Positions 29,249-39,423 of a stretch of DNA of 64,000 bases are shown here, one piece after another. The stretch's first letter is position 1; every line of letters starts with the position of its first letter. Made by a program: the position numbers and the translations under genes. The notes under the pieces are model-generated. The model made no database searches. It was not told the origin of the DNA and was given only the letters and a program-made list of their open reading frames with translations. This DNA comes from an uncultured SAR86 cluster bacterium (lineage in GTDB: Bacteria; Pseudomonadota; Gammaproteobacteria; Magnimaribacterales; D2472). Where the stretch lies: NCBI GenBank assembly GCA_902593675.1, contig CACJJI010000001.1:320957-384956 (forward strand), written 5' to 3'.

Positions 29249-29992
29249 TTGGATCAAAATTGTTGCATGGCATACATACAACAAAAAGCAGTTAAGTCCC
29301 ACATCATGTTGTTTGATGCAGGCCATTTCCCTGTACTTGTCCCAAAAATGTTTACAGGTCAATATTGGAAGACACAAAATGCCATAACAGGACAGGCAAC
29401 CGGCCGTGGCACCACCTACTTTTTTCAACATAACAAAAATGAATATGTGTTACGGCACTATCGTCGCGGTGGCTTGATTGGAAAAATACTAAGTGATCAA
29501 TATATGTATACAGGTATTGAAAAATCACGAGTATGGCAAGAATTTAAGCTACTACAGCACATGAAAAATATGGATTTAAATTGTCCAACTCCGATCGCAG
29601 CGATGTTGAAGAAGACAGGCTTATATTACCAAGCCGATATCATTTCAAAAAAAATTTCCGGCGCTAAAGACTTACATCATATTTTACTAGCAAACAGCTT
29701 AACAGCTGATGTATGGAAAAAAATTGGGCAAACCATTGCCAAATTTCATCATCATCAAATTTATCACCACGATTTAAATATCCACAACATTATGCTCGAT
29801 ATAAAAAACGAGGTTTGGTTAATTGATTTTGATAAATGCGGAATTAGACAAGGCAGTAATTGGAAAAACTCAAACATGGTGCGTTTAAAGCGATCGTTTG
29901 AAAAAGAAAAACGATTACGTAATATTTATTGGCAACCGGCCGATTGGCAAATGCTAATATCTGCCTATAACGAAGCGGCAATGGCTAATTAA
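29249..29992 (+). CDS. kdkA: 3-deoxy-D-manno-octulosonic acid (Kdo) kinase; ATG at about 29270 is a more likely start than the TTG at 29249
   Basis: LRHYRRGGLIGKIL; IYHHDLNIHNIMLD and LIDFDKC kinase motifs typical of KdkA. Confidence 0.87.
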   Translation: MDQNCCMAYIQQKAVKSHIMLFDAGHFPVLVPKMFTGQYWKTQNAITGQATGRGTTYFFQHNKNEYVLRHYRRGGLIGKILSDQYMYTGIEKSRVWQEFKLLQHMKNMDLNCPTPIAAMLKKTGLYYQADIISKKISGAKDLHHILLANSLTADVWKKIGQTIAKFHHHQIYHHDLNIHNIMLDIKNEVWLIDFDKCGIRQGSNWKNSNMVRLKRSFEKEKRLRNIYWQPADWQMLISAYNEAAMAN

Positions 29993-30036
29993 GTCCAATA
30001 GGCTTATGAGCAATAAACATATTCCTAAAAACAGAT

Positions 30037-30112
30037 TGGTGGAGCTAGGCGGGATCGAACCGCCGACCTCTTGCGTGCCACGCAAGCGCTCTCCCAGCTG
30101 AGCTATAGCCCC
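30037..30112 (-). tRNA. tRNA-Ala(GGC)
   Basis: Reverse complement GGGGCTATAGCTCAGCTGGGAGAGCGCTTGCGTGGCACGCAAGAGGTCGGCGGTTCGATCCCGCCTAGCTCCACCA folds as a cloverleaf; loop GTGGCAC; encoded CCA. Confidence 0.97.
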
Positions 30113-30123
30113 AAAAAATATGA

Positions 30124-30153
30124 ATTATATATCACGAATATCTGTTGAGTTAA
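30124..30153 (-). promoter_or_regulatory. Putative sigma70-type promoter for tRNA-Ala
   Basis: On the minus strand TTAACT-18 nt-TATAAT, with -10 box 12 nt upstream of the tRNA 5' end. Confidence 0.5.
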
Positions 30154-30200
30154 TTATTTGATATATTGATCAAAAACAGAGCAATCTCAATTGATATTCA

Positions 30201-31658
30201 ATGAAAAATAGACCTGTCCTTGTTGGTATTGGCTCACTGCAGCAAAAAGGCTCATTTTCTGAGCTTGATGAAGCGCTAATTTTAATGGAAAAAGCAACCA
30301 TTGAAGCAATTGAAGATAGCCAATCTCTAGAAATCAAAAACTATATTGATGAAATTCAAATACCCAAAGGTTACTGGGCCTACAGAGATCCTGGCAAGTG
30401 GATAGCAGAAAAGCATGGATTCTCTAAAGCTAAAACAAGTGTTACAAAGATTGGAGTCCTACAACAAAACTTAATTAATTCTGCTTGTAAAAAAATTATA
30501 AACGGTGACATAAGAGCAAGTCTTATTGTTGGAGGTGAAGCAAGGTTTAAAAAAATTCAGGCTCTCAAAGAAGGACTGGTTTTTGAGGAAATGCAGCTTA
30601 ATGTTAATCCAGATCATTATGTTAAAGCTAAAGAAGACTTATATGTTCCCGAGGAGCTTGAAGCCCTAGGAATGATGGCCGTTGGCTATTACGCAATCAT
30701 AGAAAGCGCCATGCGTCATAAAAGCAAACGCTCCATACAGGACCATGAAAGGTTTCTTGGTGATTTTTATGCAAAGTTTTCTGAAATTGCTGCTCAAAAT
30801 CCTCATGCATGGAATCAAAAAATTTTTACCTCAAAGGAAATTCAAAATCCATCAGCTAAAAACCATAGAATTGCCTACCCTTATAACAAACTTCATAATT
30901 CAAGCTGGAATGTGAATCAAGCTTCAGCTTTAATTATTACTAGCGAAGAAATTGCAAATAAATTAAGCATCCCATCGGCTCAACGAGTCTACCCATTAGT
31001 CTCAAGTGAAACCAATCATATGATTGGAGTGATTCAAAGACCTGATATTACACATCCTGTTGGTCTTCAATTGGCAGCTCAATTCTTGCTTGAAACAGCT
31101 GCAAAAAATAAAGTTATCCCAACTTTGTACGAGCTTTATAGCTGTTTTCCTGTGGCAGTCCAACTATTCGCTGAATCATTAAATGTGCCTGATAATATTG
31201 ATAAAACCATAACCGGTGGAATGCCTTTTGCTGGAGGACCTTTAAATAATTATATGTTGCATGCAACAGCACAAATGCTTATGAGGATCCGAAAACATAC
31301 AGATGAAATAGGTCTGATCACTGGTGTTTCCGGGATGATGACTAAGCAAGCTTTAGCGATATGGGGTAAGGATCCATTGATGGATTTTGAAGCAAAGGAT
31401 GTTACCGCAGAGGCAGAAAAATTAGAAATTCCTGTACCTATGTCCAATCTAAAAGAAGGCATTGCCAAAGTGATTGGTTGCACTACTCTTTACGAAAAGT
31501 TAAATCCCACTAAAGCTGTTTTTTATGCTGAAGATTCACAAGGCCGTCGATTAGTATTAACATCAAATGAAGAAAATATTATCAAACAAGTAGAGGAAGA
31601 AGAATGCGTAGGACTAAAAATCAATTTTTCAAACAAGCAACTGGTATCATTTGGCTAA
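30201..31658 (+). CDS. Thiolase-like / acetyl-CoA acetyltransferase family protein
   Basis: [48 protein letters not shown]-terminal domain [18 protein letters not shown]. Confidence 0.75.
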   Translation: MKNRPVLVGIGSLQQKGSFSELDEALILMEKATIEAIEDSQSLEIKNYIDEIQIPKGYWAYRDPGKWIAEKHGFSKAKTSVTKIGVLQQNLINSACKKIINGDIRASLIVGGEARFKKIQALKEGLVFEEMQLNVNPDHYVKAKEDLYVPEELEALGMMAVGYYAIIESAMRHKSKRSIQDHERFLGDFYAKFSEIAAQNPHAWNQKIFTSKEIQNPSAKNHRIAYPYNKLHNSSWNVNQASALIITSEEIANKLSIPSAQRVYPLVSSETNHMIGVIQRPDITHPVGLQLAAQFLLETAAKNKVIPTLYELYSCFPVAVQLFAESLNVPDNIDKTITGGMPFAGGPLNNYMLHATAQMLMRIRKHTDEIGLITGVSGMMTKQALAIWGKDPLMDFEAKDVTAEAEKLEIPVPMSNLKEGIAKVIGCTTLYEKLNPTKAVFYAEDSQGRRLVLTSNEENIIKQVEEEECVGLKINFSNKQLVSFG

Positions 31659-33040
31659 TTGCCTCTTTGCAAATACATGCGGATTCTAGTCTAAATCTGA
31701 GCATTAACAAACATCAAGATACCTTTGAAACCGCAGCAATGAAAATTTGGGATTGGGCTGAAGTTGGATATCAAGAATACAAAAGCTCAGAACTTTTAAA
31801 AAATGAATTGAGATCTAATGGATTTTCAATCCAATCAGGGGTTGCAGATATTCCAACAGCATTTATTGCAGAATATTCAAATGGAGGTCCAGTTGTTGGA
31901 ATTTTGGGAGAATATGATGCTTTACCAGGTCTAATGCAAACAGCCTCACCCTTCAAAGAAATCAAGGAAGGCGTTGATGCAGGCCATGCATGTGGACATC
32001 ATTTATTTGGAGCTGCATCAGCTTGGGCCGCAGTAGCAATAAAAGAATGGTTAGTAAAGACTAAAACAAAGGGAACAATTAGGTTTTATGGAACTCCCGC
32101 TGAAGAAGGTGGCTCAGGAAAAGTGTATATGGTAAGAGCCGGATTATTTGATGATGTTGATGCAGTGCTTCATTGGCACCCCAGCAGCTCTAATGCAGCA
32201 AATGCTGAATCCTCCAACGCAAATAAGTCTGCAAAATTTAAGTTTCAGGGTATTTCTGCTCATGCAGCAGGCTCACCACATAAAGGTAGATCTGCTTTGG
32301 ATGGTGTTGAAGCAATGAACATAATGGTGAATATGATGAGAGAACATATCCCGCAAGAGTCACGAATCCATTACGTTATTACAAAGGGCGGATTGGCACC
32401 AAATGTAATACCAGATATAGCAGAAGTTTATTACTATGTGCGCAATCCACAAAGAAAGAAAGTTCAAGAAATTTTCAATTGGGTTGTAAAAGCAGCTGAG
32501 GGGGCTGCTATGGGAACAGAAACAACCATGACCTATGAAGTAATGCATGGAAATTATTCAAAGCTTCCCAATAACACTTTGCAAAAAGTTATGCATAAAA
32601 ATTTAGTTACTCGTGGCGGAATTAAATATTCAAAAAAAGAAAATGAATATGCGGAGACTATATACGCCACCATGGTTTCTCCAGGCAGCAAGATTGGAGA
32701 TCAGGAAAAAATTAAACCCTTTAAAGCAAGTCACACTTATGGCTCAACAGACGTGGGAGATGTAAGTTGGGTGGTCCCTCAGGCAGGTCTCAGAACAGCT
32801 ACTTGGGTTCCGGGAACAGCTGGTCATTCATGGCAAGGAGTGGCTGCAGGCGGAACATCAATAGGGTTAAAAGGAACTAAACTAGCAGCTCAAGTTCTGG
32901 CAGATACAGCTCAAGATTTATTTAAAAATCCTAAGATTATTGAGTCAGCTCATGATGAATATTTAGAAAGAGTTGGAGCGAACTTTGAATATTACCCCTT
33001 ATTAGGGGATAGAAAACCGCCTTTAGATTATCGCAATTAA
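31604..33040 (+). CDS. M20 family amidohydrolase (AbgB-like) with predicted signal peptide
   Basis: [39 protein letters not shown]-terminal signal peptide-like [18 protein letters not shown]. Confidence 0.88.
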   Translation: MRRTKNQFFKQATGIIWLIASLQIHADSSLNLSINKHQDTFETAAMKIWDWAEVGYQEYKSSELLKNELRSNGFSIQSGVADIPTAFIAEYSNGGPVVGILGEYDALPGLMQTASPFKEIKEGVDAGHACGHHLFGAASAWAAVAIKEWLVKTKTKGTIRFYGTPAEEGGSGKVYMVRAGLFDDVDAVLHWHPSSSNAANAESSNANKSAKFKFQGISAHAAGSPHKGRSALDGVEAMNIMVNMMREHIPQESRIHYVITKGGLAPNVIPDIAEVYYYVRNPQRKKVQEIFNWVVKAAEGAAMGTETTMTYEVMHGNYSKLPNNTLQKVMHKNLVTRGGIKYSKKENEYAETIYATMVSPGSKIGDQEKIKPFKASHTYGSTDVGDVSWVVPQAGLRTATWVPGTAGHSWQGVAAGGTSIGLKGTKLAAQVLADTAQDLFKNPKIIESAHDEYLERVGANFEYYPLLGDRKPPLDYRN

Positions 33041-33948
33041 ATTTTGATCAGTTGATCTAATTTGCCTGAAAGCTTTTCAAGAAAATTAATAAATGACTTG
33101 GCGCTCACAGATAAGGGTTTTTCTTTGTTGCTGATCATGCATATTTTATAACCAATCGCTGGCTCAATTTCATGAATTGAGATTTTGTCCCCATATATTG
33201 CAGCACTGAAATCGTCAATAATTGCATAACCAGAACCTTGTTCAACCATAGCTTTTGCCACTTGAATAGTTTCAGTCTCTGCAATCCAATTGACTGTTAT
33301 TCCTTCTTTCTTTAAGACATCATCAAGATTATTTTGTGCTGCATTAGTTTTTAAATTTTTAATCTTTATAAAAGGTTGATTTTTGATTCCTTTTAGCTTG
33401 AAAGTGCTCTCTTTTGGTGCATTCTTATTTGATGCTATAAGAACTAACTTTCCTGAATGCAAAACAGTCTTCTGGAATAGATCAAAATCATTTGGGTTGA
33501 AACAAATAACCAAGTCAAAAGTGAGCTCCTTTAATTGATCCTCCAGATCTGAGCTCTGTAAATTTACAATATTAAACTTAGTATCAGGATTAAGTTTCAA
33601 GTATTTATTTAATAAGTTTGGTAGCAAGCCCAGTCCCAAGGATGGAGTGCAACCAATATTGATAGTAGAAGAAGGATCGGAAACAAGATTTTCAGCAATA
33701 TTGTTAAACTTTGAGATCTGCTGATTTACATCAGCAGCATGTTTAAAGAGAATATCCGCCTCTGGAGTTGGCGAAAGTCGTCTGGCATGCCTTACAAACA
33801 GCTTTAACTGTAATTTATGTTCAGCATATGCAAGAGTTTTACTCACAAGCGGCTGAGAAACATTGAGAACTCTAGCTGCACGCGTTAATGAGCCCTCATT
33901 ATATATATGATAAAAAACTTCAATATGTCTTGAACTAATCATAGTCAT
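33037..33948 (-). CDS. LysR family transcriptional regulator
   Basis: RHIEVFYHIYNEGSLTRAARVLNVSQPLVSKTLAYAEHKL wHTH. Confidence 0.95.
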   Translation of the reverse strand: MTMISSRHIEVFYHIYNEGSLTRAARVLNVSQPLVSKTLAYAEHKLQLKLFVRHARRLSPTPEADILFKHAADVNQQISKFNNIAENLVSDPSSTINIGCTPSLGLGLLPNLLNKYLKLNPDTKFNIVNLQSSDLEDQLKELTFDLVICFNPNDFDLFQKTVLHSGKLVLIASNKNAPKESTFKLKGIKNQPFIKIKNLKTNAAQNNLDDVLKKEGITVNWIAETETIQVAKAMVEQGSGYAIIDDFSAAIYGDKISIHEIEPAIGYKICMISNKEKPLSVSAKSFINFLEKLSGKLDQLIKI

Positions 33949-33973
33949 TAAAAGTTATTTAATGTTATCTAAG

Positions 33974-33990
33974 TATAACAAATAGTTATA
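33974..33990. promoter_or_regulatory. Putative LysR-type operator (T-N11-A dyad)
   Basis: TATAAC-AAATA-GTTATA perfect dyad in the divergent LysR/TBDR spacer. Confidence 0.6.
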
Positions 33991-34092
33991 TATAAGGCTC
34001 TTATTTTTAGCAATAAAATTGACTAAATATCATAAAAAATTGCCTTCAACTGTTACTATTAAATTAAGAGAAATATTTATTTTGGGGAAAAT

Positions 34093-37065
34093 ATGAAATT
34101 AACAAATCTTAAGTACGCATTTGCTTTATTGCTATTGCCAATCTCTCTCAGCGTCTTTGCTCAAGAAGACTCAACAAAATTAAGTGATGTTGAGGAAGTT
34201 GTGGTCGTAGGATCACAAATCAAAGGGGCAAAAATTACAGGTGCTTTGCCTGTATCAGTCTTTTCAGGAAAAGACATAGAAGCATTAGGTGTTGATGGTG
34301 GTGATGAGCTGCTTGAAAATATTGCTGAGCAAGGTCTGAACTACTTCAATGAAGCTGAAGATGCATCCGGAGGTGTGAACGCATCTCGTGGGGATGTTGG
34401 AGCATATAACTTAAGGAATATGGGTGTTGGTAATACCCTTACCTTGCTTAATGGAAGAAGGCTCGTTAATAACGGAACCTATCAAACTGAATTAATTGGT
34501 GGTGATTTTGTTCCTACTGTCTCAGTTAACTCAAACCTAATACCAACATATGGAATGGAAAGATTGGAAATCTTGCGTGATGGTGCCTCGGCTATTTATG
34601 GCGCAGATGCTGTAGCGGGAGTTGTTAATAACGTGCTGCAAAAAGATTATGAAGGCTTAATGGTTAGAGCCAAAGTTTCTGCATATGATCACTTTGAAAC
34701 TGAAGATAATACTTTTAATGTGAAATGGGGTTCTTTCTTTAATGATGGAGCAACTAATGTAAGCGTTTTCTTTGATCACTATGATCGTGGGAACATTAAT
34801 GCGCAAGAAGATCCAAGATGGGGCGCAGGAGATCATAGACCATTTGTTGCGGATGACTCTCCATGGAAAACAAGTACTTCATTCAGGAATCTAAGCTCAA
34901 ATTCAATCTATGGGCAATTTGATATGGTGAGCTCGAGGGAGCATGCTGGTGAAAGCTACAATCATGTTTGGACTGATTCAAATGGTGAATTTGAAGTATT
35001 TCCACTTGGGGATTCTAAATGTACAAATAGAGGGCACCCTCTTTTTGATACTGGATTTGGTACATGTATTGCTCAAGATGGTAATGGAGCTCTTAGAAGC
35101 AACTTTTGGGGACCAACTGATGTGAGATCACAACTTGTCAGAAATAATATGGTGATATTTATTAATCATGACATGGGAAATGGTGTTGAGTCTTTTACAG
35201 AAATTGGAGCCTATAACTCAGATAGTGATAGAACAGCTCATGCATCTTATGCATTCTCTTCATCAAAACATAGAGTTGGTCCAGATAACTACTATCTCAA
35301 TCAACTTAAAGTGAATGTGGATGGCGTCCCTACTGCCATATTTGCCGGTAAGAATCTTTACATTGATAATTATCGCTATGAAGAAAGACAAAGACTTGTA
35401 AATGTAAAAAAAGAAACTTACCGATTCTTGCAAGGTTTCAGAGGTACTTCAGGTAATTGGGATTGGGAAACAGCATATGTTAGCTCAATTGCAAGACATA
35501 GAGATGTAACTAGAAATAGATTATCCAATAATCTATTAAAAGCTGCTTTATACGACCCTACTCCAGCTGCTTACAATCCATTCAGCGCAGGAGTGAACTC
35601 TAATATAGAAAGAGCATTGATAAGTGTTTACAGAAAAAATGAAAGTACTTTGGATATGTTTGATTTTAAAATGTCGAACGCATCCTTTATGACTCTTCCT
35701 GCCGGAGATGTTGGTCTTTTACTAGGTTTTGAGTATCGAGAAGAGGAAGTTATTGATGATAGAGATCCAAGATTGGATGGAACTATCACTTATACTGATT
35801 ACGAGGGCGATACTTATCCATTAGTTTCAGATGTTGTGAATTCATCGCCTACGCCAGACGTTTCTGGTTCAAGAGATGTGACATCGTTATTTGCAGAGCT
35901 ACAAATTCCATTAACAGAATCAATCAATGCGCAGTTGGCTGTCAGGAATGAGGACTTTTCCGACTTTGGTGATACCACAGTTGGAAAACTAGCCCTTGGC
36001 TGGGAAGTTGCTCCTTGGATGACATTAAGAGGCTCATTCTCAACAGCATTTAGAGCACCAAATATAATCCAAATCAACGAAAAAATTGTTGCTAGATCTG
36101 GAACAAGATACGACCGTGCTGCTTTCAGAGTAAATGAAGTTCAAAGTGTTGAGAATGTCATTGACTCTGACTCACGTTATACAATTCAAAGGGTCGCAAC
36201 TGGAGCCGAGGGCCTTGAAGCTGAAGAATCAGATAATACATCTTTCGGTGTGGTCTTAACTCCAATGGATGGCCTGATTGTAACTGTTGATGCCTGGACA
36301 ATTGAAAAAGATAAAACCATTGGTTTGTTTGGTAGAGAAAACCAGACTGTTAATGATATGTTGTTGCGTTTTGCTAATGGTCTCAATAATTGTGATACCT
36401 TTGCTGGAGACCCGCTCGTAGTCAGAGAGGCGCCTGATGCCGGAGATGCTGCGGGCTTTGCTGCTGCAGGTGTTTGTCCTTTTGGAGACATTAAGTATGT
36501 AACAAACAACTATACCAATATGGCTCTTAGAACTATTGAGGGAATGGATGTAGGAATCTATTACGATATTCAAACTGATTATGGTGATTTTGATTTGAGA
36601 TATATTGGAACTTTTCTTGATAAATTTGAGCAAAAAGCAAGTGGTGAATTTGCTGCTTTGCAAGCTAAGAAAGATAGTGGTGAAATCCCAGAATCAATTC
36701 CATTAAAAGGATTTGGTGACTTGCTAGAAAAAGATGGGATATATGATAACAAGCATACTATTAGAGTGTCTTGGGATAAAGGTCCTTGGGGTGCCAGCCT
36801 AACTGGATTAAGAAAAGGTTCATTTGTTCAGACCTCATTAGGACTAAAAAATGGAGTGCCGTACTTGGTTCCTGAAATGACAACTATGGATGCAACTGTT
36901 TCATATAACTTTGATCTAGGTGGCCACAAAGCAAGACTTAGGTTTGCTGTGAAAAACCTTGAGGATGAGAGAGCCCCTACTGCTGATAGATATTACGGCT
37001 ACTATGCAGATGCTCACTCTGACTGGGGTAGAAATTATTACTTAGATTTAAGAGTTACATTTTAA
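34093..37065 (+). CDS. TonB-dependent receptor
   Basis: DVEEVVVVGSQIKG, NLRNMGVGNTLTLLNGRRLV, LEILRDGASAIYGADAVAGVVNNVL, C-terminal F. Confidence 0.95.
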   Translation: MKLTNLKYAFALLLLPISLSVFAQEDSTKLSDVEEVVVVGSQIKGAKITGALPVSVFSGKDIEALGVDGGDELLENIAEQGLNYFNEAEDASGGVNASRGDVGAYNLRNMGVGNTLTLLNGRRLVNNGTYQTELIGGDFVPTVSVNSNLIPTYGMERLEILRDGASAIYGADAVAGVVNNVLQKDYEGLMVRAKVSAYDHFETEDNTFNVKWGSFFNDGATNVSVFFDHYDRGNINAQEDPRWGAGDHRPFVADDSPWKTSTSFRNLSSNSIYGQFDMVSSREHAGESYNHVWTDSNGEFEVFPLGDSKCTNRGHPLFDTGFGTCIAQDGNGALRSNFWGPTDVRSQLVRNNMVIFINHDMGNGVESFTEIGAYNSDSDRTAHASYAFSSSKHRVGPDNYYLNQLKVNVDGVPTAIFAGKNLYIDNYRYEERQRLVNVKKETYRFLQGFRGTSGNWDWETAYVSSIARHRDVTRNRLSNNLLKAALYDPTPAAYNPFSAGVNSNIERALISVYRKNESTLDMFDFKMSNASFMTLPAGDVGLLLGFEYREEEVIDDRDPRLDGTITYTDYEGDTYPLVSDVVNSSPTPDVSGSRDVTSLFAELQIPLTESINAQLAVRNEDFSDFGDTTVGKLALGWEVAPWMTLRGSFSTAFRAPNIIQINEKIVARSGTRYDRAAFRVNEVQSVENVIDSDSRYTIQRVATGAEGLEAEESDNTSFGVVLTPMDGLIVTVDAWTIEKDKTIGLFGRENQTVNDMLLRFANGLNNCDTFAGDPLVVREAPDAGDAAGFAAAGVCPFGDIKYVTNNYTNMALRTIEGMDVGIYYDIQTDYGDFDLRYIGTFLDKFEQKASGEFAALQAKKDSGEIPESIPLKGFGDLLEKDGIYDNKHTIRVSWDKGPWGASLTGLRKGSFVQTSLGLKNGVPYLVPEMTTMDATVSYNFDLGGHKARLRFAVKNLEDERAPTADRYYGYYADAHSDWGRNYYLDLRVTF

Positions 37066-37081
37066 TATTTAGGCTAAAATT

Positions 37082-37110
37082 AAAGGGAGCTTTAGCTCCC
37101 TTTTTTTTAT
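37082..37110 (+). terminator. Rho-independent terminator after the TBDR
   Basis: AAAGGGAGC-TTTA-GCTCCCTTT followed by a T tract. Confidence 0.9.
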
Positions 37111-37118
37111 AAAGAATT

Positions 37119-37982
37119 ATGTATAAATTTATTTTTACTTTTCTATTTTCTTCTATTGCCTGGAGTGCAAAGGCTGATACTCTTGAATATAAGTTCGACG
37201 GTTGGTCCGGTTCTTCTTTACCTGCCTACGTAGCTAAACCCAATAAAATTAATGCTGCGACAAGACTGGTGGTTGTAATGCATGGACGAAAAAGAAATGC
37301 TGAGGAATACAGAGATCAATGGGTCAAAGCATCTCAGGAGTTAAATCTTTTAGTAGTTGTTCCTGAATTTAGTGAAAAGAACTTTCCAGAAGTATGGGGT
37401 TTTAATTATGGGAATATCAAAAATAAGAACCTAGAGCCCATCAAGCAAGATTTACATGCATTTAGTGCTATTGAACCTCTTGCTAAAAATGCATTGAAAA
37501 AATTTAAAATTAAATCAAAGAACTGGGGTATATATGGCCATGGTGCTGGAGCACATTTTGTACATCGGCTTGTACTTCATCATCCAGAGGTATCATCCAC
37601 CCTGGCAATTGCAGCTAATTTGGGATGGTATCTGTCAATGACTGATCAAGAGTGGCCTTTTGGTTTAACTAATTCAAATATAGATGACATCAAACTAAGA
37701 CAAGCTTTTAGTAAGTATTTCTTATTAATGCTTGGAAGAGCAGACACCTCAACCAAACCAAATACTCCATACGTAGCAGATCATTGGGATATTATTAATT
37801 TGCAGGGAGAACATCGACTTGCTAGAGGAAGAAACTTCTTTAAATCTGCAGTTGCGAAATCTAAAGAAGTTAACCAATTTTTTAAATGGGGGATGGTTGA
37901 AGTGCCAACCACCAAGGGCCACAGCAATACAGAACAAATGGTTCCTTATGCTGCTGAAATGTTTTATGCGAGACTAAAATAA
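37119..37982 (+). CDS. Exported alpha/beta hydrolase (PHB-depolymerase/esterase-like)
   Basis: Signal peptide; LVVVMHGRKRNAEEY; IYGHGAGAHFVHRLVLHHP. Confidence 0.7.
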   Translation: MYKFIFTFLFSSIAWSAKADTLEYKFDGWSGSSLPAYVAKPNKINAATRLVVVMHGRKRNAEEYRDQWVKASQELNLLVVVPEFSEKNFPEVWGFNYGNIKNKNLEPIKQDLHAFSAIEPLAKNALKKFKIKSKNWGIYGHGAGAHFVHRLVLHHPEVSSTLAIAANLGWYLSMTDQEWPFGLTNSNIDDIKLRQAFSKYFLLMLGRADTSTKPNTPYVADHWDIINLQGEHRLARGRNFFKSAVAKSKEVNQFFKWGMVEVPTTKGHSNTEQMVPYAAEMFYARLK

Positions 37983-39418
37983 TGCAGGCTTACAAAAAAA
38001 GAGGTTTTTGGGTTGGATTAGCAGCTTTCTTTTTTATTCTTCTGACACCAAACCCAGAGTCTCTCTCACCAATAGGCTGGGCTGTTGCTGCAGTTACTGT
38101 TTTGATGGCTATATGGTGGGCAACTGAGGCGGTTCCAGTAGCCGTTACTGCGCTATTACCATTAGCATTATTTCCAATGCTGCATGTAACTGATTTTAAA
38201 ACAGCTGCCCTGCCCTATGCGAACCCAAATATTTATTTATTCATGGGTGGCTTTATTTTAGCCTTAGGAATTGAATCGTCAGGATTGCATAGGCGGCTGG
38301 CATTAAAAATGTTAATAGCTGTTGGAAATAGTGGAGCAAAATTAGTCGGGGGATTTATGCTTGTTTCTGCCTCCATAAGCATGTGGGTGATGAATACATC
38401 GACCACTCTAATGTTATTGCCAATTGGATTAGCTGTATGTTCAAGTGTTGCCGAAACTATTCCCAATTTTTCAGCAAAAGAAAGAAAAAGCTTTGAAATC
38501 TCACTTTTGCTTGGTATTGCCTATGCAGCTTCAATTGGGGGCATGTCTACTTTGGTAGGAACAGCTCCAAACATAATATTCGTTGGCTTTATACAAGAAA
38601 CATATGGTATTGAAATTTCTTTTGTTGATTGGATGAAATTAGGAGTACCTTTAGCTATCCTGATGCTGTGCGCATCTTGGTATGCAATAACAAAAATAGT
38701 TTATCCTGTTAATTTCATAGCTAGCATTGAAACAAAGCTACAGCTTCAAAATATGCTGACTGATTTAGGCCCTCTGGGTAGAGATGAAAAAAAGGTTTTA
38801 ATCATTTTTTCTTTAGCAGCTAGCGCTTGGATGTTCAGAACATTGCTTGATAATTTTGTGCCTTTATCTGGCCTAACTGATGCAGGGATTGCCATATTTG
38901 CAGCATTGAGTTTTTTCTTCATTCCTTCCGAGAATGCTAAGACAGATTTACTGACTTGGGAGCAAGCTAATAAACTTCCATGGGGCTTGCTTGTTTTATT
39001 TGGTGGCGGGTTATCTTTAGCAGCATCAATTGGATCTTCTGGTCTTGGTAGCTGGATTGGGGAAGGTTTAACTATCTTAGAGAATGTTCCGCCTATTGTC
39101 CTAATACTAGCAGTTGCGACTTTAATTATATTCTTAACTGAGATCACATCTAATGTTGCAACCACATCAACATTTTTACCAGTTGTTGGGGCAGTTGCAG
39201 TTGCTATTGGAGTAGCGCCAGTAGCTTTAACAATTCCTGTTGTGTTAGCGGCAAGTTGCGCATTCATGCTTCCAGTAGCAACACCACCTAATGCGATCGT
39301 TTTTGGGTCAGGTAAAATAACCATCCCGGATATGATAAGAGCAGGCTTTGCATTGAACATTATAGGAGTTTTCCTAGTTACTATATTTGCCTTCTATTTA
39401 GCTCCAATGATATTTTAA
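37982..39418 (+). CDS. SLC13/DASS family sodium-coupled anion symporter
   Basis: MWVMNTSTTLMLLP and EITSNVATTSTFLPV (SNT-type) motifs; LPVATPPNAIVFGSG. Confidence 0.9.
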   Translation: MQAYKKRGFWVGLAAFFFILLTPNPESLSPIGWAVAAVTVLMAIWWATEAVPVAVTALLPLALFPMLHVTDFKTAALPYANPNIYLFMGGFILALGIESSGLHRRLALKMLIAVGNSGAKLVGGFMLVSASISMWVMNTSTTLMLLPIGLAVCSSVAETIPNFSAKERKSFEISLLLGIAYAASIGGMSTLVGTAPNIIFVGFIQETYGIEISFVDWMKLGVPLAILMLCASWYAITKIVYPVNFIASIETKLQLQNMLTDLGPLGRDEKKVLIIFSLAASAWMFRTLLDNFVPLSGLTDAGIAIFAALSFFFIPSENAKTDLLTWEQANKLPWGLLVLFGGGLSLAASIGSSGLGSWIGEGLTILENVPPIVLILAVATLIIFLTEITSNVATTSTFLPVVGAVAVAIGVAPVALTIPVVLAASCAFMLPVATPPNAIVFGSGKITIPDMIRAGFALNIIGVFLVTIFAFYLAPMIF

Positions 39419-39423
39419 AATCT

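Noticed and set aside
36186-36663. Overlapping antisense ORFs in the TBDR at 34093 (36186-36509, 36256-36663)
   Set aside because: Antisense frames over a well-supported TBDR.
38746-39360. 204-aa minus-strand ORF inside the DASS symporter gene
   Set aside because: Antisense open frame of a membrane protein gene; the sense gene has clear family motifs.
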